Assembly: GCA_907163375.1 (NCBI GenBank) | Contig: CAJQUW010003210.1 | Coordinates: 1 to 64,000, forward strand | Direction: 5' to 3' | DNA from: Prostheceraeus crozeri | Lineage: Eukaryota > Platyhelminthes > Polycladida > Euryleptidae | DNA: 64,000 bases | Part shown: in pieces, positions 10,729 to 23,403 of the stretch | How positions within the stretch are numbered: position 1 is the stretch's first letter | How the letters are laid out: each line of letters starts with the position of its first letter | The notes under the pieces: generated by a model | Databases searched by the model: none | The model's input: only the letters and a program-made list of their open reading frames with translations | What the model was told of the DNA's origin: nothing | Made by a program: the position numbers and the translations under genes

Positions 10729-10854
10729 GCAATATAACATGCTTTAAATCCACGCTTAAAAACATGCTTTTAATGTTTGTGTTCTTATGGATTAATCGTA
10801 TTTATGAACACGAAGCATTTAAAGCATGTTTAAAAGCGTGGCATAAAATATTGC
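10729..10854. repeat. Palindromic hairpin element, about 60-bp arms
   Basis: The arms start GCAATATAACATGC and end GCATAAAATATTGC, and share inverse ACATGCTTTAAA and CACGCTT blocks around a very short loop. An open frame crossing the whole palindrome is an artefact of the symmetry. It is probably a miniature foldback element. Confidence 0.75.
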
Positions 10855-11077
10855 TTTGGATGCGGTGTTGTGTTAAAACTGTTTTTTCTTCTCTCTTTGA
10901 CAATGCATTTGCTCAATTGTGGTCAGAAGCCTGATATTATTTTATAAAATGCAACATGTGGTAATCGTGCCTTGCGATAACATCCACATAGTTTGAGCAT
11001 TATTGTATATACCGTGACTATAAAATCCATCTAAGCACCAAAGAGACACTTACAAGAGCTGGAAATTTTTTAGTTAA

Positions 11078-12953
11078 CCCATTTAAGGCCGCCTATATAA
11101 ATACCGGCAAATTTTCTGTATTTCAGAATGTTATAATTAAGAATAATATATGATGACCAGTTCAATACAATAACCGTTTCTTCAAAATTAAAGCCGTAAA
11201 GATTTCGTTACGATGGCGTCATATGATGTCAAAATATACAAAGGTATGTTTTTTTCAAATGTAGCTTATGAATTGCTCCAAGCAATTCTTGTGCCCAAGA
11301 ACTGGTCATAGCTTCATCATAAAAGCTCTCAATCATATTTCAGAGGTATTTGTCGGATTGTGAATTGGCAAATTGAATCAAAGGCCTGCTTTATGATTCT
11401 TGTCGTTGCTGTTTGCTGTGAAATCGTTATCGTTGAAATGAGAACAAGTTATTATTTTTTGAAATTCCTGTCGAGAAATTGATTATCTTACTGCGTCGAC
11501 TCCAAAGTTAGAGTTGAAGAAGCCTCGGTAATTCGCAATGTCCACATCAATAAAGAACACCAAGAAATGAACGCATTTGAGATTGTTCAGCATTATGTAG
11601 GCCTTAACAATTCTTTTGTCCTGGGTTGTCATTGGCTTCTGCCTCTAAGACCGATAAGACCATCGGCATGGGTATCAAGCATCTCACAAAAATTCTCACC
11701 CTCAAATGCATCCAGAGAATTCTTGTCCTATTTGCGAAGATGGGAATCACCGATATTTGCCATTTTATTGACTGCTTTCTCTGTATACTGAAATGGTCAT
11801 TCAAATCATCTTTCGTTGCAATCTCACACTGCCCTACGATGTCACTAACCTCTGAGACATCGCTTGAGAAACGTACCTCAGAGACACATGAACTGATCTT
11901 CAACTCATCATCCTCAGAACTCTGATGAAGCATTCACTTCTGGAGGTTTTGTGGCAACAGTCATGTGGCGTCATCGTCGGCATTAGGCCTATTGCATATT
12001 TCAGTCCATAGTAAGCAACAGCTTGGGTATTGTCCTCAGATAGCTACATAGGTTGACGTACAATCCAGTTTAGCCTTTATAGATATTTTAGACCAGTTTG
12101 CGCCATCTCGAGCCGATGGCGTGGCCTAGTAAGGCGAAACCCACTGTCTACGGCGAATGAAGTTTTGCATTGAAGTTTTTTGAGTCGGAGGACATCTGTG
12201 TATTCTATGCTCAGGCGAACTGGCACCCTGCAATGTTCATGCTTAAGCTATAAGTGGAAATGCTTGATATTTGATCTCTCTTTGACGTTCGTTCGTACAT
12301 GAGCCGACAAGTCTAATGTTGAGGAACGTGCTATGGCAATGGACTTCGGTTGGTTTTGTGATGGGAAAGCCATAGGCTAAAAATATCAACAAGCATTACA
12401 CACACTTAGAAGAAACTAAGAGCGCAATATTCCAATGCAATTGTCGATCGTTTTCAGCATTCAACAAACATTAGTTTTGAAAAAAATTGACAGTACTCAC
12501 CACCGTTTGCTTCATTTACACTGTTGTTGTTTTTGACATTTTGTATATCATATTGCGCCAGTGTAACTAAAACGTTACGGTTTCAAAAAATTGACATACC
12601 ATGTCATGAATAAATGCTAGAATGAGAGAATGAGAGATGAAGTATTGATTGCTATTTTCAGTATTATGTGAATAATGAGATTACGCAAATCACATGGATA
12701 ATAAATTACATGTGCACGTTCATCCACTGTGTCTACCAGTATAGAAGCAGATTTTATGCCCAGCTTTTGTCTAATTTTGTGATCAGATATAAGCAACAAA
12801 AAGTGCTAATTTCTGAATTGGCGATAGTTTGCCTGAAAATATATGATAAATCATGTATGGCAATCAAAATAATGTATCATATGTCGCTAGCTGGATAAGA
12901 CGGCAGACTCCGAAAAGTGCTGTAACGAAAACGCTACGATGGCGCCAAATGGG
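11078..12953. mobile_element. piggyBac-like element between TTAA sites
   Basis: The left end reads TTAA then CCCATTTAAGGC (TTAA at 11074-11077). The right end reads GCGCCAAATGGG then TTAA (12954-12957). TTAA duplication and CCC..GGG termini are the signature of the piggyBac superfamily. The matching terminal inverted repeat is short and imperfect inward. A minus-strand open frame at 11604-11933 has an acidic N terminus, as piggyBac transposases often do, but no catalytic Asp motif could be recognised. The element is non-autonomous or very decayed. Confidence 0.5.
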
Positions 12954-12959
12954 TTAAGC

Positions 12960-13950
12960 TAATATGTATTCTGATATTCACTACATTGCCGAAGAAACAG
13001 AAATTATATGCCTATTACAAAAAAATGTAAAATTCAAATTTAAAAATCCAATTTACACCATGAAGATCTATAATGCTAGAAAAATGGACTTTGTCATACC
13101 CGAAAAATGCCTTGCACCTAGTCTAATTTGGCTCTTCGCAGGAGATCTTGGTGGGAGAAAAAGTGCCACAGGAGGTCGTAGATTGATTCAGCTATGAAGT
13201 GAGGTGCTATGGAGCGAATGTTGCGGGCCGAGCCAATGTAGACGGCAAATATCCAACTCATATTCACTGTTCCTCCATCGCAGAACGGATGAATGTGGAT
13301 GAGACCACAGAAATCAGCCGCGCTCTTTTCATACTAATAAAGATGTCCTTTCCCTCATGATATGAAGTGCATCGATTCTTCAGATTTATGTCTGAGTAGA
13401 ATCGGTCACGCGTATCCCTCAAGTATCACAAGGTATCATCACATTATCCCTTCTTTCTTCTGCCGCGACATGCTGTCCACGCTGATAGTCATCTGAGGTA
13501 ATGTCCTCCAGAAGACGATTAATTGTCACGATTCCCTTTAGTCTACTTTCTTTTCCAGAAGAAAGAGGATAGGGAAAGTCACTCCTGAGAATCTCTGTTG
13601 GAAAACCGAGTTATCAAGGCCTCATATTTCGGCAATGAGTTCATCTCCTTAACAATGAGAAATCTCTGAAAGTGAGTTTTGACATTTGAGAAAGTTTTCA
13701 CGGAAATCATTCAAAATCATTCATTTTTATGCCAGTCTGAACTTGCTGCGATCAAAAGGGCATGAACATGTACGTGAAAAGGGCACGTAGATCTCGTATC
13801 TCTAAAGGAGCTCGGATGATCGAAATGTCAATGTGGATTGAACAACGATATTGTGGCAGAGAAGAGAAAAATGTGAAGATTAAGTGAAGACGAATGCACC
13901 CGTTTTCAGAAGAATATCTGTTGTAATTCTTTGACATGCATGTGTCCGAA
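12960..13950. other. About 1 kb without a recognisable gene
   Basis: Only short open frames without motifs. A splice-rich, pyrimidine-rich stretch near 13440-13560 gives no coherent product. Confidence 0.35.
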
Positions 13951-13951
13951 A

Positions 13952-15022
13952 CAGGGATTGCAAATACCCGGGCTTTTTCAATCACCTAGACCCGGGTACC
14001 CGGGCGGATCCCGGACCCTATTATTAAAAGTGATAAAATTGTATGTAATTCGCTTGCATTATCATGAAGCATTGAATAGTCTGGTTTCTGAGATAAGATT
14101 AAATTATGCGTTTCATAATGCATAAAAACATGCTAATGAAATGATATTGAAATCCTAGAATTTTGCTATCGCCAAATTTAGTTGTCACTCTGGTTTTCAT
14201 TGTTATTATACCATTTTACGAAACATCATTACTAAATATCAATAGATGATCACAAGCATTTAAAATGACGGTAATACAATCTGAGACCCAGCATAGAGAA
14301 ATGTGTACTCTTTCTTAAGACATGATGCGTAAAACTGAATTTATGTATCAATTAAGTTTTTATTTACCATCATTGTCAAAAAAGAGATTAATGCATACCA
14401 ATTTCAATAGCGATCAGTACGTGTACTTAATTAAAAGAAAGGAAAAGCAACAAACTTGCTTTTATTTGTGCTTTTTAACTATTAAGCGTATATCCCACTA
14501 TTATAAACTTAATGATAATTTCAGCTATTGTTCATTGTTAGTATACAGTTATATAGTTAGCAAGTAGTAGTTGGACCAGCACCATAAGTCTGGAGAATCA
14601 TAATGGATCTTTCGTCATGTTATTAGCTTTGAAATTCATGGATGTCCATTCATTCCTTAGTGTGGATTAGTAAAGTGGGTGCAGTGGTTACAAGCTTGCA
14701 ACGGTAACATGACAATTAGAATGAACAAAGCATGAAAACTTCATCTTATCTGTAACCTTAGTATATGGTCATTCAATATCGAGCTGCAGATATTCCTGGA
14801 TAAAATATTTCTATTCAGATTTATATTCGCATTCTTAGCTGCCACATGCACTGCCAACTTTTAGAGAGTAACGAGAAAAAGTAGTTTGAGGTTCTATAAC
14901 TTTTATAACTTCAATCGTTAAATAGGATCCTCCACATCATTAAAGACCATCAACAATTTATCTTCAACGTTCTTCACTGGATCCGGGCGGATCTCACACC
15001 GGATCCGGATATTTGCACCCAG
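13952..15022. mobile_element. hAT-like non-autonomous element with CCCGGG-rich ends
   Basis: The left end CAGGGATTGCAAATACCCGG is a typical hAT terminus, followed by repeated CCCGGGT and CGGATCC blocks. An inverse, more decayed version occurs at about 14970-15060 (ATATTTGCACCCAG and CCGGATCCGGAT). The middle about 950 bp is AT-rich and has no transposase. The right boundary is uncertain because the C+G-rich repeats continue past it. Confidence 0.5.
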
Positions 15023-15029
15023 ATCCGCC

Positions 15030-16760
15030 GGATCCGGATCTTGACCCGGTGGTCCGAAATAATGAAACACAGCTATTTTGAACATTCGTGATTTTCTCAA
15101 AGGGAATTCATCAATTTCTGAAAATTTCAACGCTTCTGCCAAGTTTACTAATAATCACATTTAGTAGTAGGATAAAATTTCTTCAACCATGCAACAACCT
15201 TCACAATCCTAATTGATGGGCAGTCAAATTGATGTCCATTTATGTGTTGAAATCGTCCATTCATTCGTCAATTATTCTCAAGTATTACTAGCCGCACCTG
15301 CGTGCACCGGTGCGGCGGGCATAATAACCGTTGCACCGAAAATTTTATAAGTTACACTGAAGCGCTGAAGTGTAGCCGAAATCATTTCTTTTTCGCTCTA
15401 GACTGATAGTCAATAAATACTTCAAGATCTTAAAAGTAGGTTTGCTATCTTCTGTAGTAAATGTTCAGAATTGATGAAGATTTCATAAAGTACTTCGAAA
15501 ATTCAGCATTTGCTAGGTTTCTTTTGATTTTATTTTGCCAATCCTTGCAAGTGAATTTCACCATCACACTTAGTCGCAGCCAGAAAATGGCAAAAAATTG
15601 CATTGTCTGAATTGTTTATAATGTCGGTCTTGTTTTGTAATATCCATTTTGAATTTCCTCAACCTATGGTGACCATTGTCCTATTCTATTTCCACAACCA
15701 GCATCTGCAGTCGGTACAGTATATTAGACGTCTGTTTTGAACATGTATGCGACAGTGTTTGGAATCTATGGTAGTACCATCTTAACAGTGAGAATGAGTA
15801 GTGTTACAAGTCTTAAGATTTCCATTTTTACTAGATATTGGGTCAAAGCTGATCAATTTTGATTCGCTGACACGAGAAAGCTCCATCGAGTTCTTTTCAG
15901 AGTTGATTAATCCAATGGCTACAGTAGCATTGCATCTGTACACTTGCGGATTGGAGAACGCCATTAGTCCTCATTAGGACTAGTCTACTTCAATTAATAT
16001 TTTAAATTAGTATGCATTATATTCTATTATAAATGGCTACTGGGATGACTTTCATCATCGTATGAGAAATAATCAGTGGCGGATGAAACGTCCGGGTTTT
16101 AATTGTTTCTTTTAGAATATATATACGCTGCACGTGCAGTATACATGTATACAAAGGAAGAGCTTATCATTGATATTTTATCAAAATCATGAAAAATACA
16201 ATATCTGAAAACAGGAAAAATGAAATGAATCGAAGCAATGTCTCTCCAATCAACAAATTTCTGCGCATTAGAGTCAACATCTAGACATTTTTCGGTTTTA
16301 GACAGTCTCTCTGTGATGATACAATGCTACCAGATGGTACAAAAAATCTTTCGGACAGAACGCAGGATATATCTTGAGATTCTGAACTATGAGATTCCTT
16401 TGAGAATATGAAGTGGACCATGATATATTCACTATGAAATTCCGAGATTCTTAGGTCACAAGAAATGAGATCTTTTGGCCCTAAACTGATTTCTCCTGAA
16501 CATGAAACATCTATTATTTTTGTCACCCTTCACATTTTTCTCATCATCAGGAAATACAACAGTAATTTAATGATTCAGCATTGATTTTCAAAATGTTTCA
16601 ACTTTATCATTTAGACATTTGAAGTTTCAAATGAATTGAATTGATAAACAGAATTGAATAACGTTCTTCTACAATTAGTTGGATTAATCATGTTGTATGC
16701 TTAAATATCACTCTTCTATCTCTGCTGCGACAAAGATTTACAGATAGAATAAATTAACTT
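15030..16760. other. About 1.7 kb of decayed sequence, one hAT-like end motif
   Basis: Near 15298-15345 lies a GTGCACCGGTGCGG..GTTGCACCGAAAA block resembling the terminal motif of the small hAT-like hairpin at 16766. It could be the far end of a larger relative. No gene was recognised in the rest. Confidence 0.35.
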
Positions 16761-16765
16761 TGAGT

Positions 16766-16871
16766 AAAGCTGTGCACCAAAAAGTCAATTTGATCAAAAT
16801 TCAAACGTTTCGGTGCACCGCACCAAAAGCAGGTTATCACAAAAGAACCGGTGCACCGTGCACAGCTCTAT
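16766..16871. mobile_element. About 105-bp hAT-like hairpin
   Basis: The ends are TAAAGCTGTGCAC and, inverse, TAGAGCTGTGCACGG, with further GGTGCACCG blocks inside. TAGAGCTGTGCAC-like termini occur in hAT families. No clear 8-bp duplication is visible, so the copy may be old. Confidence 0.45.
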
Positions 16872-17396
16872 TTTCAAGAGATGTTGGTGTCAACGTCTGA
16901 CACTACATTTGTATATGTATGAAGGTTGTCATTGAAGTACTTAGATCGGACAAACACCCTGAAAAAAATATTGCACTGCGGAAACACACTTCTAAGATAC
17001 ACAGCTCCTAGAAATTGGCGGCATGTAGTAGCTGACAATGCTTGTGATAATAGTGTGTTAATAATAATGATAGTACATGTAATAATGGCTTTCATTTGTA
17101 TAACAACAGTGATTCTGTAGACGTACATGAAATGTGCAAATTTAAACACATCACATGAAATCAAAGATACACACAAAAATTTATCCAGCAGAGTTGGATA
17201 AACGGAAAGTGTTTGCCTTCGGTGGGCGTAGTGGGCACCCACTCCGTGTAGAAACAATCCTTGAGTGGGTGACTAACATGGTCAACAGCTTTACGAAAAA
17301 GGGGCAAGCAGATTTTGTCAACAACTTCAAACAAGGCTTGGGAAATATCCTTGCGAACAATTTTAGACTCTTTTCTCAAAACCAGACATTACTAAT

Positions 17397-17966
17397 GGGT
17401 AAGTCCGCCAAAAATGTGCATTTTCGCGAAATTCGTTTCCGATGATTCTAATTTTCAAATTATGTCATTATTCTCTCAATGTTCATTTTCTTTAGAAAGA
17501 CGCATCATTATCTGATATCGTACAATTCCTTAAACCATTATGTCATGATTGTTTACATCAAAAAATATTCATAAAAGTCGAAATTTCCCATTTTTTGACG
17601 TTCCAGAGCGCTTGAACCTAAACTTACACAATTTTTTAATTGTGAAAAAGAAATTCTACCAAATCTTTTTCTCAAACATGCCTTAATTTATGCCAAATTT
17701 GACAGATCAAATACTGCAAGGCTGAAATTCTTTCTTTTGGGTCCTGAAAATGGCTTACTAGGAGTTTCTTGTAAATTCAATGTCATAAGACCGACGTTGC
17801 CAAAACATGCATGGCCAAACAAAAGCATAAAAACAATAAATGGTGTGGTTGGCACATCTACATATCTTTTCTGCATCATCAACTCAGTAATTTAGCCTAT
17901 CAAATCATTTGATTTGAAAACTTTTCTTTTTGACACCCCAAAATGCACATTTTTGGCGGATTTCCC
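17397..17966. mobile_element. 570-bp MITE, copy 1, with CTAAT flanks
   Basis: The left end GGGTAAGTCCGCCAAAAATG and the right end, read in reverse, GGGAAATCCGCCAAAAATG are near-identical inverted repeats. CTAAT occurs directly outside both (17392-17396 and 17967-17971), suggesting a 5-bp target duplication. A second copy, interrupted by another element, is at 34491 to about 35815. The superfamily is not assigned. Confidence 0.8.
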
Positions 17967-17971
17967 CTAAT

Positions 17972-18820
17972 ACTTAATACTGTTGTGAAAGTTTCAAGCA
18001 TTGAAGTCCAACACTCCATAACAAAGAGCTAGTGTGACCATGAGCATTGAAAGCAATGCTTCTTTGCGGCAAGCGTTGTGATGACAACCGCACCTGAGTG
18101 ATGGTGGCTTTTCAGTGGTTGAGAACGGTACGATGTCAGCTCGTTGTCAATGTCTTTTATAAAGACTCAATGATGCAAATAGTGAGCCTGGGTTTGTCAT
18201 TAGTAATAATATGCAGTAGTAATGGCATATTTTAGGGAGCTGCTTGTGCTTAATTGATTTTCTCTTAACCTAATTTTCTTATTTAATGCTTAAAGAGTAT
18301 GTACTTTCGTATACAATCTATACCTTCTGGAATTAGCTAGTGTGAATTTGGACAGATGAGCGATCTCGTGTCTATTGTTATTGGTCGACCCCACGCATGA
18401 CCACACTCCTGATAGTGTCTAGATTGTCACATCCGTCATCTTGTATGTCTCTTCTTGACAAGAATAGCACCTTGATAATCAGGTAACTGTCACTGCTTCG
18501 GTTAAAAGTCTACACTGAATTAGATTGTAGGAAAGTCAGGATACGATGGACATCACGTTGTCTGACAGGTGAAGATCAACCTGATCAACCTGATTAATAA
18601 CGGAAGTACCAGCACTACCTGAGGTTGTGCAGAATGTCATCAAAATTATTTGGGTGTGACGATTTGATGATTTGGAAATTGACGGAATCGCAAGAGAATC
18701 ATGAAGGGATTCACAGCAATCCGCAGTTGAAGAAAGACTGATCTGTAGAAGTTCTTGTGATTTATGATAAGGAAAGTTCATGGCAACATTCTGTGCCATT
18801 TTCTACGTCACATGTAAATT
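17972..18820. other. About 850 bp without a confident gene
   Basis: The minus-strand open frame at 18536-18799 contains a CCESLHDSLAIP phrase. A similar ADCCEFLQNASIA phrase occurs in the repeat at 61.7-62.0 kb, so this is probably another diverged copy of that dispersed family, not a host gene. Confidence 0.35.
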
Positions 18821-18825
18821 AACAT

Positions 18826-19140
18826 TACACTTGAATATCTAAAGAGAAGAACAGCTATTACGTCAGTACAAGACACCAACACCCTTGATTCCCCGACCGC
18901 ACTCGCCTGACCTAGGAATCGAACCGAAGTCCGCGGTGGAGACGAGCACGCACCTTCTTCACTAGGCCACACTGACGGTTCAAAAGGTATGCGAGTGAAG
19001 GCAGAAGTCATCTCCAAATGATATCGACAGCTTATTGTCCTGTTATTATTGACAGAAAGCTACCAGCGTTCACATTGTAGCGAGACAGCATATCAGCATG
19101 TCATGCGACTGCGTCACAGTGTAGATTGACAACAAAGGTC
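18826..19140 (-). repeat. tRNA-derived SINE-like unit, copy A
   Basis: Read on the minus strand, an A-box-like TGTGGCCTAGTGAAG is followed by a perfect B box GGTTCGATTCC (18915-18925 inverse), with a tRNA-like body between. The unit carries a body shared with the inverted copy at 19515-19870. The pol III boxes support a tRNA origin. Confidence 0.7.
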
Positions 19141-19144
19141 TGTC

Positions 19145-19870
19145 GTACTTCATTGAATATTTAAAGAGAATAACAGCTATTAAGTCAATGCAAGACACCA
19201 ACACCCATAGAAATAAACTGTTTATCTGAAGTTCGCTAGAATGGAAATTGACTCAAGGTCGCGGCACATCCGGGGGAACTAAGTTGGGGCATGAAGAACC
19301 AATTAAAGGCTTCGATTTACTCATGTGACTGTTTCTAACTTAATGATACAGACGTTGGCAGGTGCATCTAAGTGAAAATGCGTGCGATTTATGTGCCGTT
19401 ATTGTGCACTGCATGAAGCTTAATTTCCATTCTAGAGGTTTTATCGTTGTCAATTTCTATGCCAACACCCTTGATTCCCCGACCGCGTTCGCCCGACCTA
19501 GGAATCGAACTGAAGTCCGCGGTGGAGACGAGCTCGTCCGCTGTGTGACGTAATCGAATGACATGCTGATATGCTGTCTCGCTACAATATGAACGCTGGT
19601 AGCGTTCTGTCAATAATAATAGAACAATAAGCTGTCGATATCACTTAGAGATGCCTTCACTCGCATTCCTTTTGAACCGGCAGCGTCGCCTAGTGAAGAA
19701 GGTGCGAGCTCGTCTCCACCGCGGACTTCGGTTCGATTCCTAGGTCTGGCGAGTGCGGTCGGGGAATCAAGGGTGTTGCTGTCTTCTATTGACTTAATAG
19801 TTGTCATTCTCTTTAAATATTCAATGAACTGCGACAAACTTTTGTTGTTAATAACATTGCACTTGTGCCC
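19145..19870. repeat. Inverted SINE-like pair (foldback cluster)
   Basis: The left arm starts near 19145 (TTGAATATTTAAAGAGAATA), is interrupted by the 256-bp MITE, and resumes at 19462-19545 with the minus-oriented tRNA-like head. The right arm at about 19515-19870 is a plus-oriented copy with A box (19685-19698) and B box GGTTCGATTCC near 19730. Together with copy A there are three related heads in 1 kb, two inverted relative to the third. Confidence 0.75.
19206..19461 (+). mobile_element. 256-bp hAT-type MITE, copy 2, nested in the SINE cluster
   Basis: This copy has the same ends (CATAGAAAT..ATTTCTATG) and the same length as copy 1, with only scattered differences. The flanks are exact 8-bp duplications CCAACACC (19198-19205 and 19462-19469), and the interrupted SINE text continues on both sides. 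The MITE is therefore younger than the SINE arm it sits in. Confidence 0.92.
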
Positions 19871-19879
19871 CATTCGCAT

Positions 19880-20640
19880 GATGATATACACTGATGATGG
19901 TGCGAAAGCTCTCTCTCTCTGGATCTACGTATGTAGCTTCTCTAAATAGTTCAAACTTGTCTCTTGCTTTTACAGGAATTAATTCTTTGACTAAGTCCGA
20001 TGTTTCTGCTTCCTTTTACAAGGACTATATCGAATGCTGGAAAATGCAATCAGATACAGTACACAGACGTTAGTGAAACATAAATTATACATCAATATAA
20101 AAGGATAGATCAGACAGTTAAGACAAGGTCAAAGTCAACAAGTCACCACTGAACTGGAAATTAAGTAGGCCTATAGCAAAAGTAAGGAGGAAAGTTGAGA
20201 TGGACTGATTGTAAATTAGAGAGTGAGGATTCACCAGCACAAATGAAGACCTTTGACTGTTCTTAATATACGCAGATGCAAGTGATCGCCTAAAAATGGT
20301 GTTCCGCTCCATTTTAATGATGTTCCAATTGATTGAGGCTCCAGGGCCAGTCTGATTGGTAATTTTTGAGTGTTGAAATTCGACATGCTCTTGAGCTTAG
20401 AAATCCAACTTTTCCCATTGCTTAACTTGGCTAGACTAGATCGAACAGAAGCTGTGACTTGATAGTTATTTCACCTGATCTTGATGTCGCAAGATTTTAG
20501 GAAGAGTCGAATTACTGAAACTTGCAAGAATAGCTGCGAATTCTTGCCGCAAGGTGATATATTGTGAGTTATTTTAGCCACGCGGAATTGCTTCTATTCA
20601 TAAAAAGAAATGAGAGCAAAATTTGCGAATCTTTACAAAG
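19880..20640. other. About 760 bp without a recognisable gene
   Basis: A short CT microsatellite lies at 19910-19920. No other supported feature. Confidence 0.35.
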
Positions 20641-20645
20641 TTAGC

Positions 20646-20880
20646 TCACAAAGTACCGGTACCTTGCACCGTTGACACGACAGGCAAGCATGTCCACCCA
20701 GTGACATAGTTTTTAGTGTACATGTCTCGTGTAATTGCGCGCATTCTCAATCTAAATCTTACTGCTTGTTCAGTTTGACCAATAGGTTTTATATTGTTAA
20801 GTGTACAAGATATTTGGCACACTACATGTCTGCAAAGCCATTGTGCTTTTTTCATGCAGTTTGCAAGTCCAGTAAGATCG
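20646..20880 (-). pseudogene. GIY-YIG endonuclease scrap, Penelope-like retroelement
   Basis: The minus-strand frame reads WLCRHVVCQISCTLNNI, then PIGQTEQAVRFRLRMR. This fits the pattern 'C....VVY.I.C......YIGQT...LR.R' at the start of GIY-YIG endonucleases carried by Penelope-like elements, although the first half of GIY has decayed. Only this short domain remains and no reverse transcriptase was recognised next to it. A host GIY-YIG protein is less likely given the decay and surroundings. Confidence 0.42.
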
Positions 20881-21469
20881 ATCCCACTTTGTCTTTTCGG
20901 TCTTCTTTCTACATCGATGACTCAGGGTATCTCCCTTTGAAATATTTTTGCGAATCTTATGATTTAATTCACTCATACGGACCAACCTGATGACTTGTCT
21001 CTTCGAAACCTCAAGGCATGCGAGTTCCATGAGAGTTGCAGGACTGCGTTTCACGGACTTGTAATTCATTTATGGATCTGCTTCTGTCGAGAGATGCTCG
21101 CATCTCTGTCTTCACCCTATTTTCCCGAACTATTTTGACTTCTGAAAGCCTGGAGAAGGAAACTGCACTAATTCTGAAGCTCATCAATCGCTTCCAAAAT
21201 TTCAGTGCAACACAATTGTTGCATGCCGTTCCACTGGTGGCATAAGCTTTCCATCAAATCAGCACTCCTGTTCCCATAGATGGTAGTTCAAGGATGCGCT
21301 CAAGAATTCCTGAAAACTCTCATAATTGCTCATGTTAATAAGACCGATTTGCTGGAGCACGTGTAGTAAAACAAGCACGTGTCGCTGCTTGCAAATTTAG
21401 TTGGTTGACTAAGTAGACTAAATAGCTAGTTAATTGGTTGGAGACTAAATTTTATTTGTTTTCTCTTTT

Positions 21470-21936
21470 CAACTGAAAAGCATTAAGTTTAGAGGTATAA
21501 TTTTAGACATGACATGTCTTTAGGTCATTTCCTGTTAAGTGTATGTGATATTATCATGTTTATGATCGGCGATATATGCGAGAATGCGAATAAATTGGGC
21601 CAACGTGTCGGTCTTTGCCGACATTAGGAGGCTTGCCAAGTCTGAGTTTAGCGTCATAGATAAATGTTCATGAACATGATCAGAAATGACCTGAAGACAT
21701 TCCGTGTCAGAAAATGTGGCTCCAGACTTAGTAGGCCCCTACTTTTCATTTGCTTTAAGAGAAAACAGAAAATTTCTTTCTTTGCCAAACATATGCCCCA
21801 TTGGATTTAAGTGCTTGTCTTTGATCCTGTCTGACAAGAAGATGAACTAGCTAGAACTCGGCAGACTCGCACATTTCCCATATGTACATCATTATGTGAA
21901 AGTCTCATTGTGGGTTTCGTTCTGGCTGCCGGACTA
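21470..21936. mobile_element. TAGTCCGGCAGCCAG foldback family, copy 1 (left end lost)
   Basis: The right end CTGGCTGCCGGACTA (to 21936) and internal phrases such as GACTTAGTAGGCCCCTACTT, ATCCTGTCTGACAAGAAG and GTGAAAGTCTCATT match the better-preserved copy at 31639-32310. The left terminal part is missing or diverged. Confidence 0.7.
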
Positions 21937-23084
21937 TATATCTAGATGTCTCGTAATTACTCAAGATATCACTTATTTCAGTCGCCACGCAACCAATGCG
22001 TAGGAAGCTTAAGAAGCATGACAGACTTAGAGTTGTTGATGTATGTACACAATGTTCTGCTATATTACAAGGGTTATGTAATATAGATGATGTTGCTTCT
22101 TGGCAATTATTAAGCGATCTGTTCTCTCAAAAGTTTTCCCAAAGTACGTTTGCATCCCGTGTTGAGTGAAAATGCAATATTGTTAGTGTACATGTTGCTG
22201 TTGAGACATACAGTACTGGAAAGCAACCGTACGCAAAGAAATCAACCTCAATGCTTTAAGTTTTCTAGCGATATTTGGCTCCGTGCGCTGTTCGAAACTG
22301 GAGCTTTGCGTTTTTTTGACACGAACACGATCGTGTTTTGTATCGTGTTGAGCCTTGTCATTCGTGATCACATTTTAACAATTAGAGTTGTCTTTTATTC
22401 TCGTGTTGACAAGAATTCATTTCAAAATTTTAAAACGAAGTGACCTGATGACTTACCCTGTTCCAGCTAATGACAAGCTATCTAGAATATTTTGCGATGA
22501 TGAAGGATGGATAAACAGCTACTTGCACTGCTATATTGCAAGACCAATGCATGTACATTTTAATGCAAATGCATAATTGAAAAATACATTATAACTACGA
22601 GCATCAGACGGCTGTGTGAACCCTCTGTGTGGAACGTCTGTATCCTTTTGGACTCAGAGTGCTGACTACTACCCAAATTTGAACACACCAGTGCACGCCT
22701 CGCCCGCCCCATAGTTGCCAGCGCAGTTATCTCCGCCGCAAGCAAGAGACGTGCTATTTCAACAGCAGAGCTTGTCATAAAGCAGTAGGCAGTGTATGCT
22801 AGGTCCAGCATAACTTGATAAACGGCTTCTTAGTACTTTTAGTTCGGCCAATGATCTACAGCCAAATGACAAAATTCAATGGTATTCAGAAGAATTCAGA
22901 AAAAATAATTCTCAAAGTATGTTACTTATCTGATCTTTCAGGGAGCTAAATTCAGCGAGTTGACGAAAAGAGTTAAAATTGTTGACATAAAGTCTTAGAT
23001 CAAGCGGCTTCGTTTTCAAAGAACCACCGCAAAAATTCGACAGGGACGGCCGAATCATCCCCATCCGTTGGATATAGTTGACTA
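21937..23084. other. About 1.1 kb without a recognisable gene
   Basis: Short open frames on both strands, no motif, no splice pattern and no repeat recognised. Confidence 0.35.
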
Positions 23085-23275
23085 TACACTGTAAACCGCA
23101 CGCTCCTATTGCTACCTCCTATTGCTCTAAACGTTGTGAGTTTCGGAGTTTTCTGGCGTAACAATAGGAGTGAAGGTGCTAAATTTTATGGCATTCGGGC
23201 TTCTGTGTTCTTGGTTAGTGGCGAGCATTCGTAGTTTTTTCAGCTTACTTTAGGAACGCACGGTTTAACAGACTA
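23085..23275. mobile_element. Small MITE with CACTGTAAACCG-type ends
   Basis: The left end TACACTGTAAACCGCACGC and the right end, in reverse, CTGTTAAACCGTGCG are imperfect inverted repeats about 190 bp apart. The left end belongs to the same TACACTGTAAA group as the elements at 4004 and 50557. Confidence 0.5.
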
Positions 23276-23403
23276 CTCAGTCAAAAAAATCGCTAAAGAG
23301 TCGAAAAATTAACAATCTCAATGATTCTCGATTCCCACTAATTTCAAATGAACGAAGAGATAGCTGAAATAATGAGAATTTAAAACGTATTAGTTTGAAT
23401 TAT

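Noticed and set aside
10686-10934. 82-codon plus-strand frame
   Set aside because: It runs through a near-perfect palindrome; the frame is open on account of the symmetry of a hairpin element.
17155-17445. Overlapping open frames on both strands beside a MITE
   Set aside because: The plus-strand frame reads into the MITE end and the minus-strand frame is equally open; nothing favours either as coding.
19389-19891. Several 60-90-codon frames across the SINE cluster
   Set aside because: They translate tRNA-like heads and MITE ends, which explain the sequence better.
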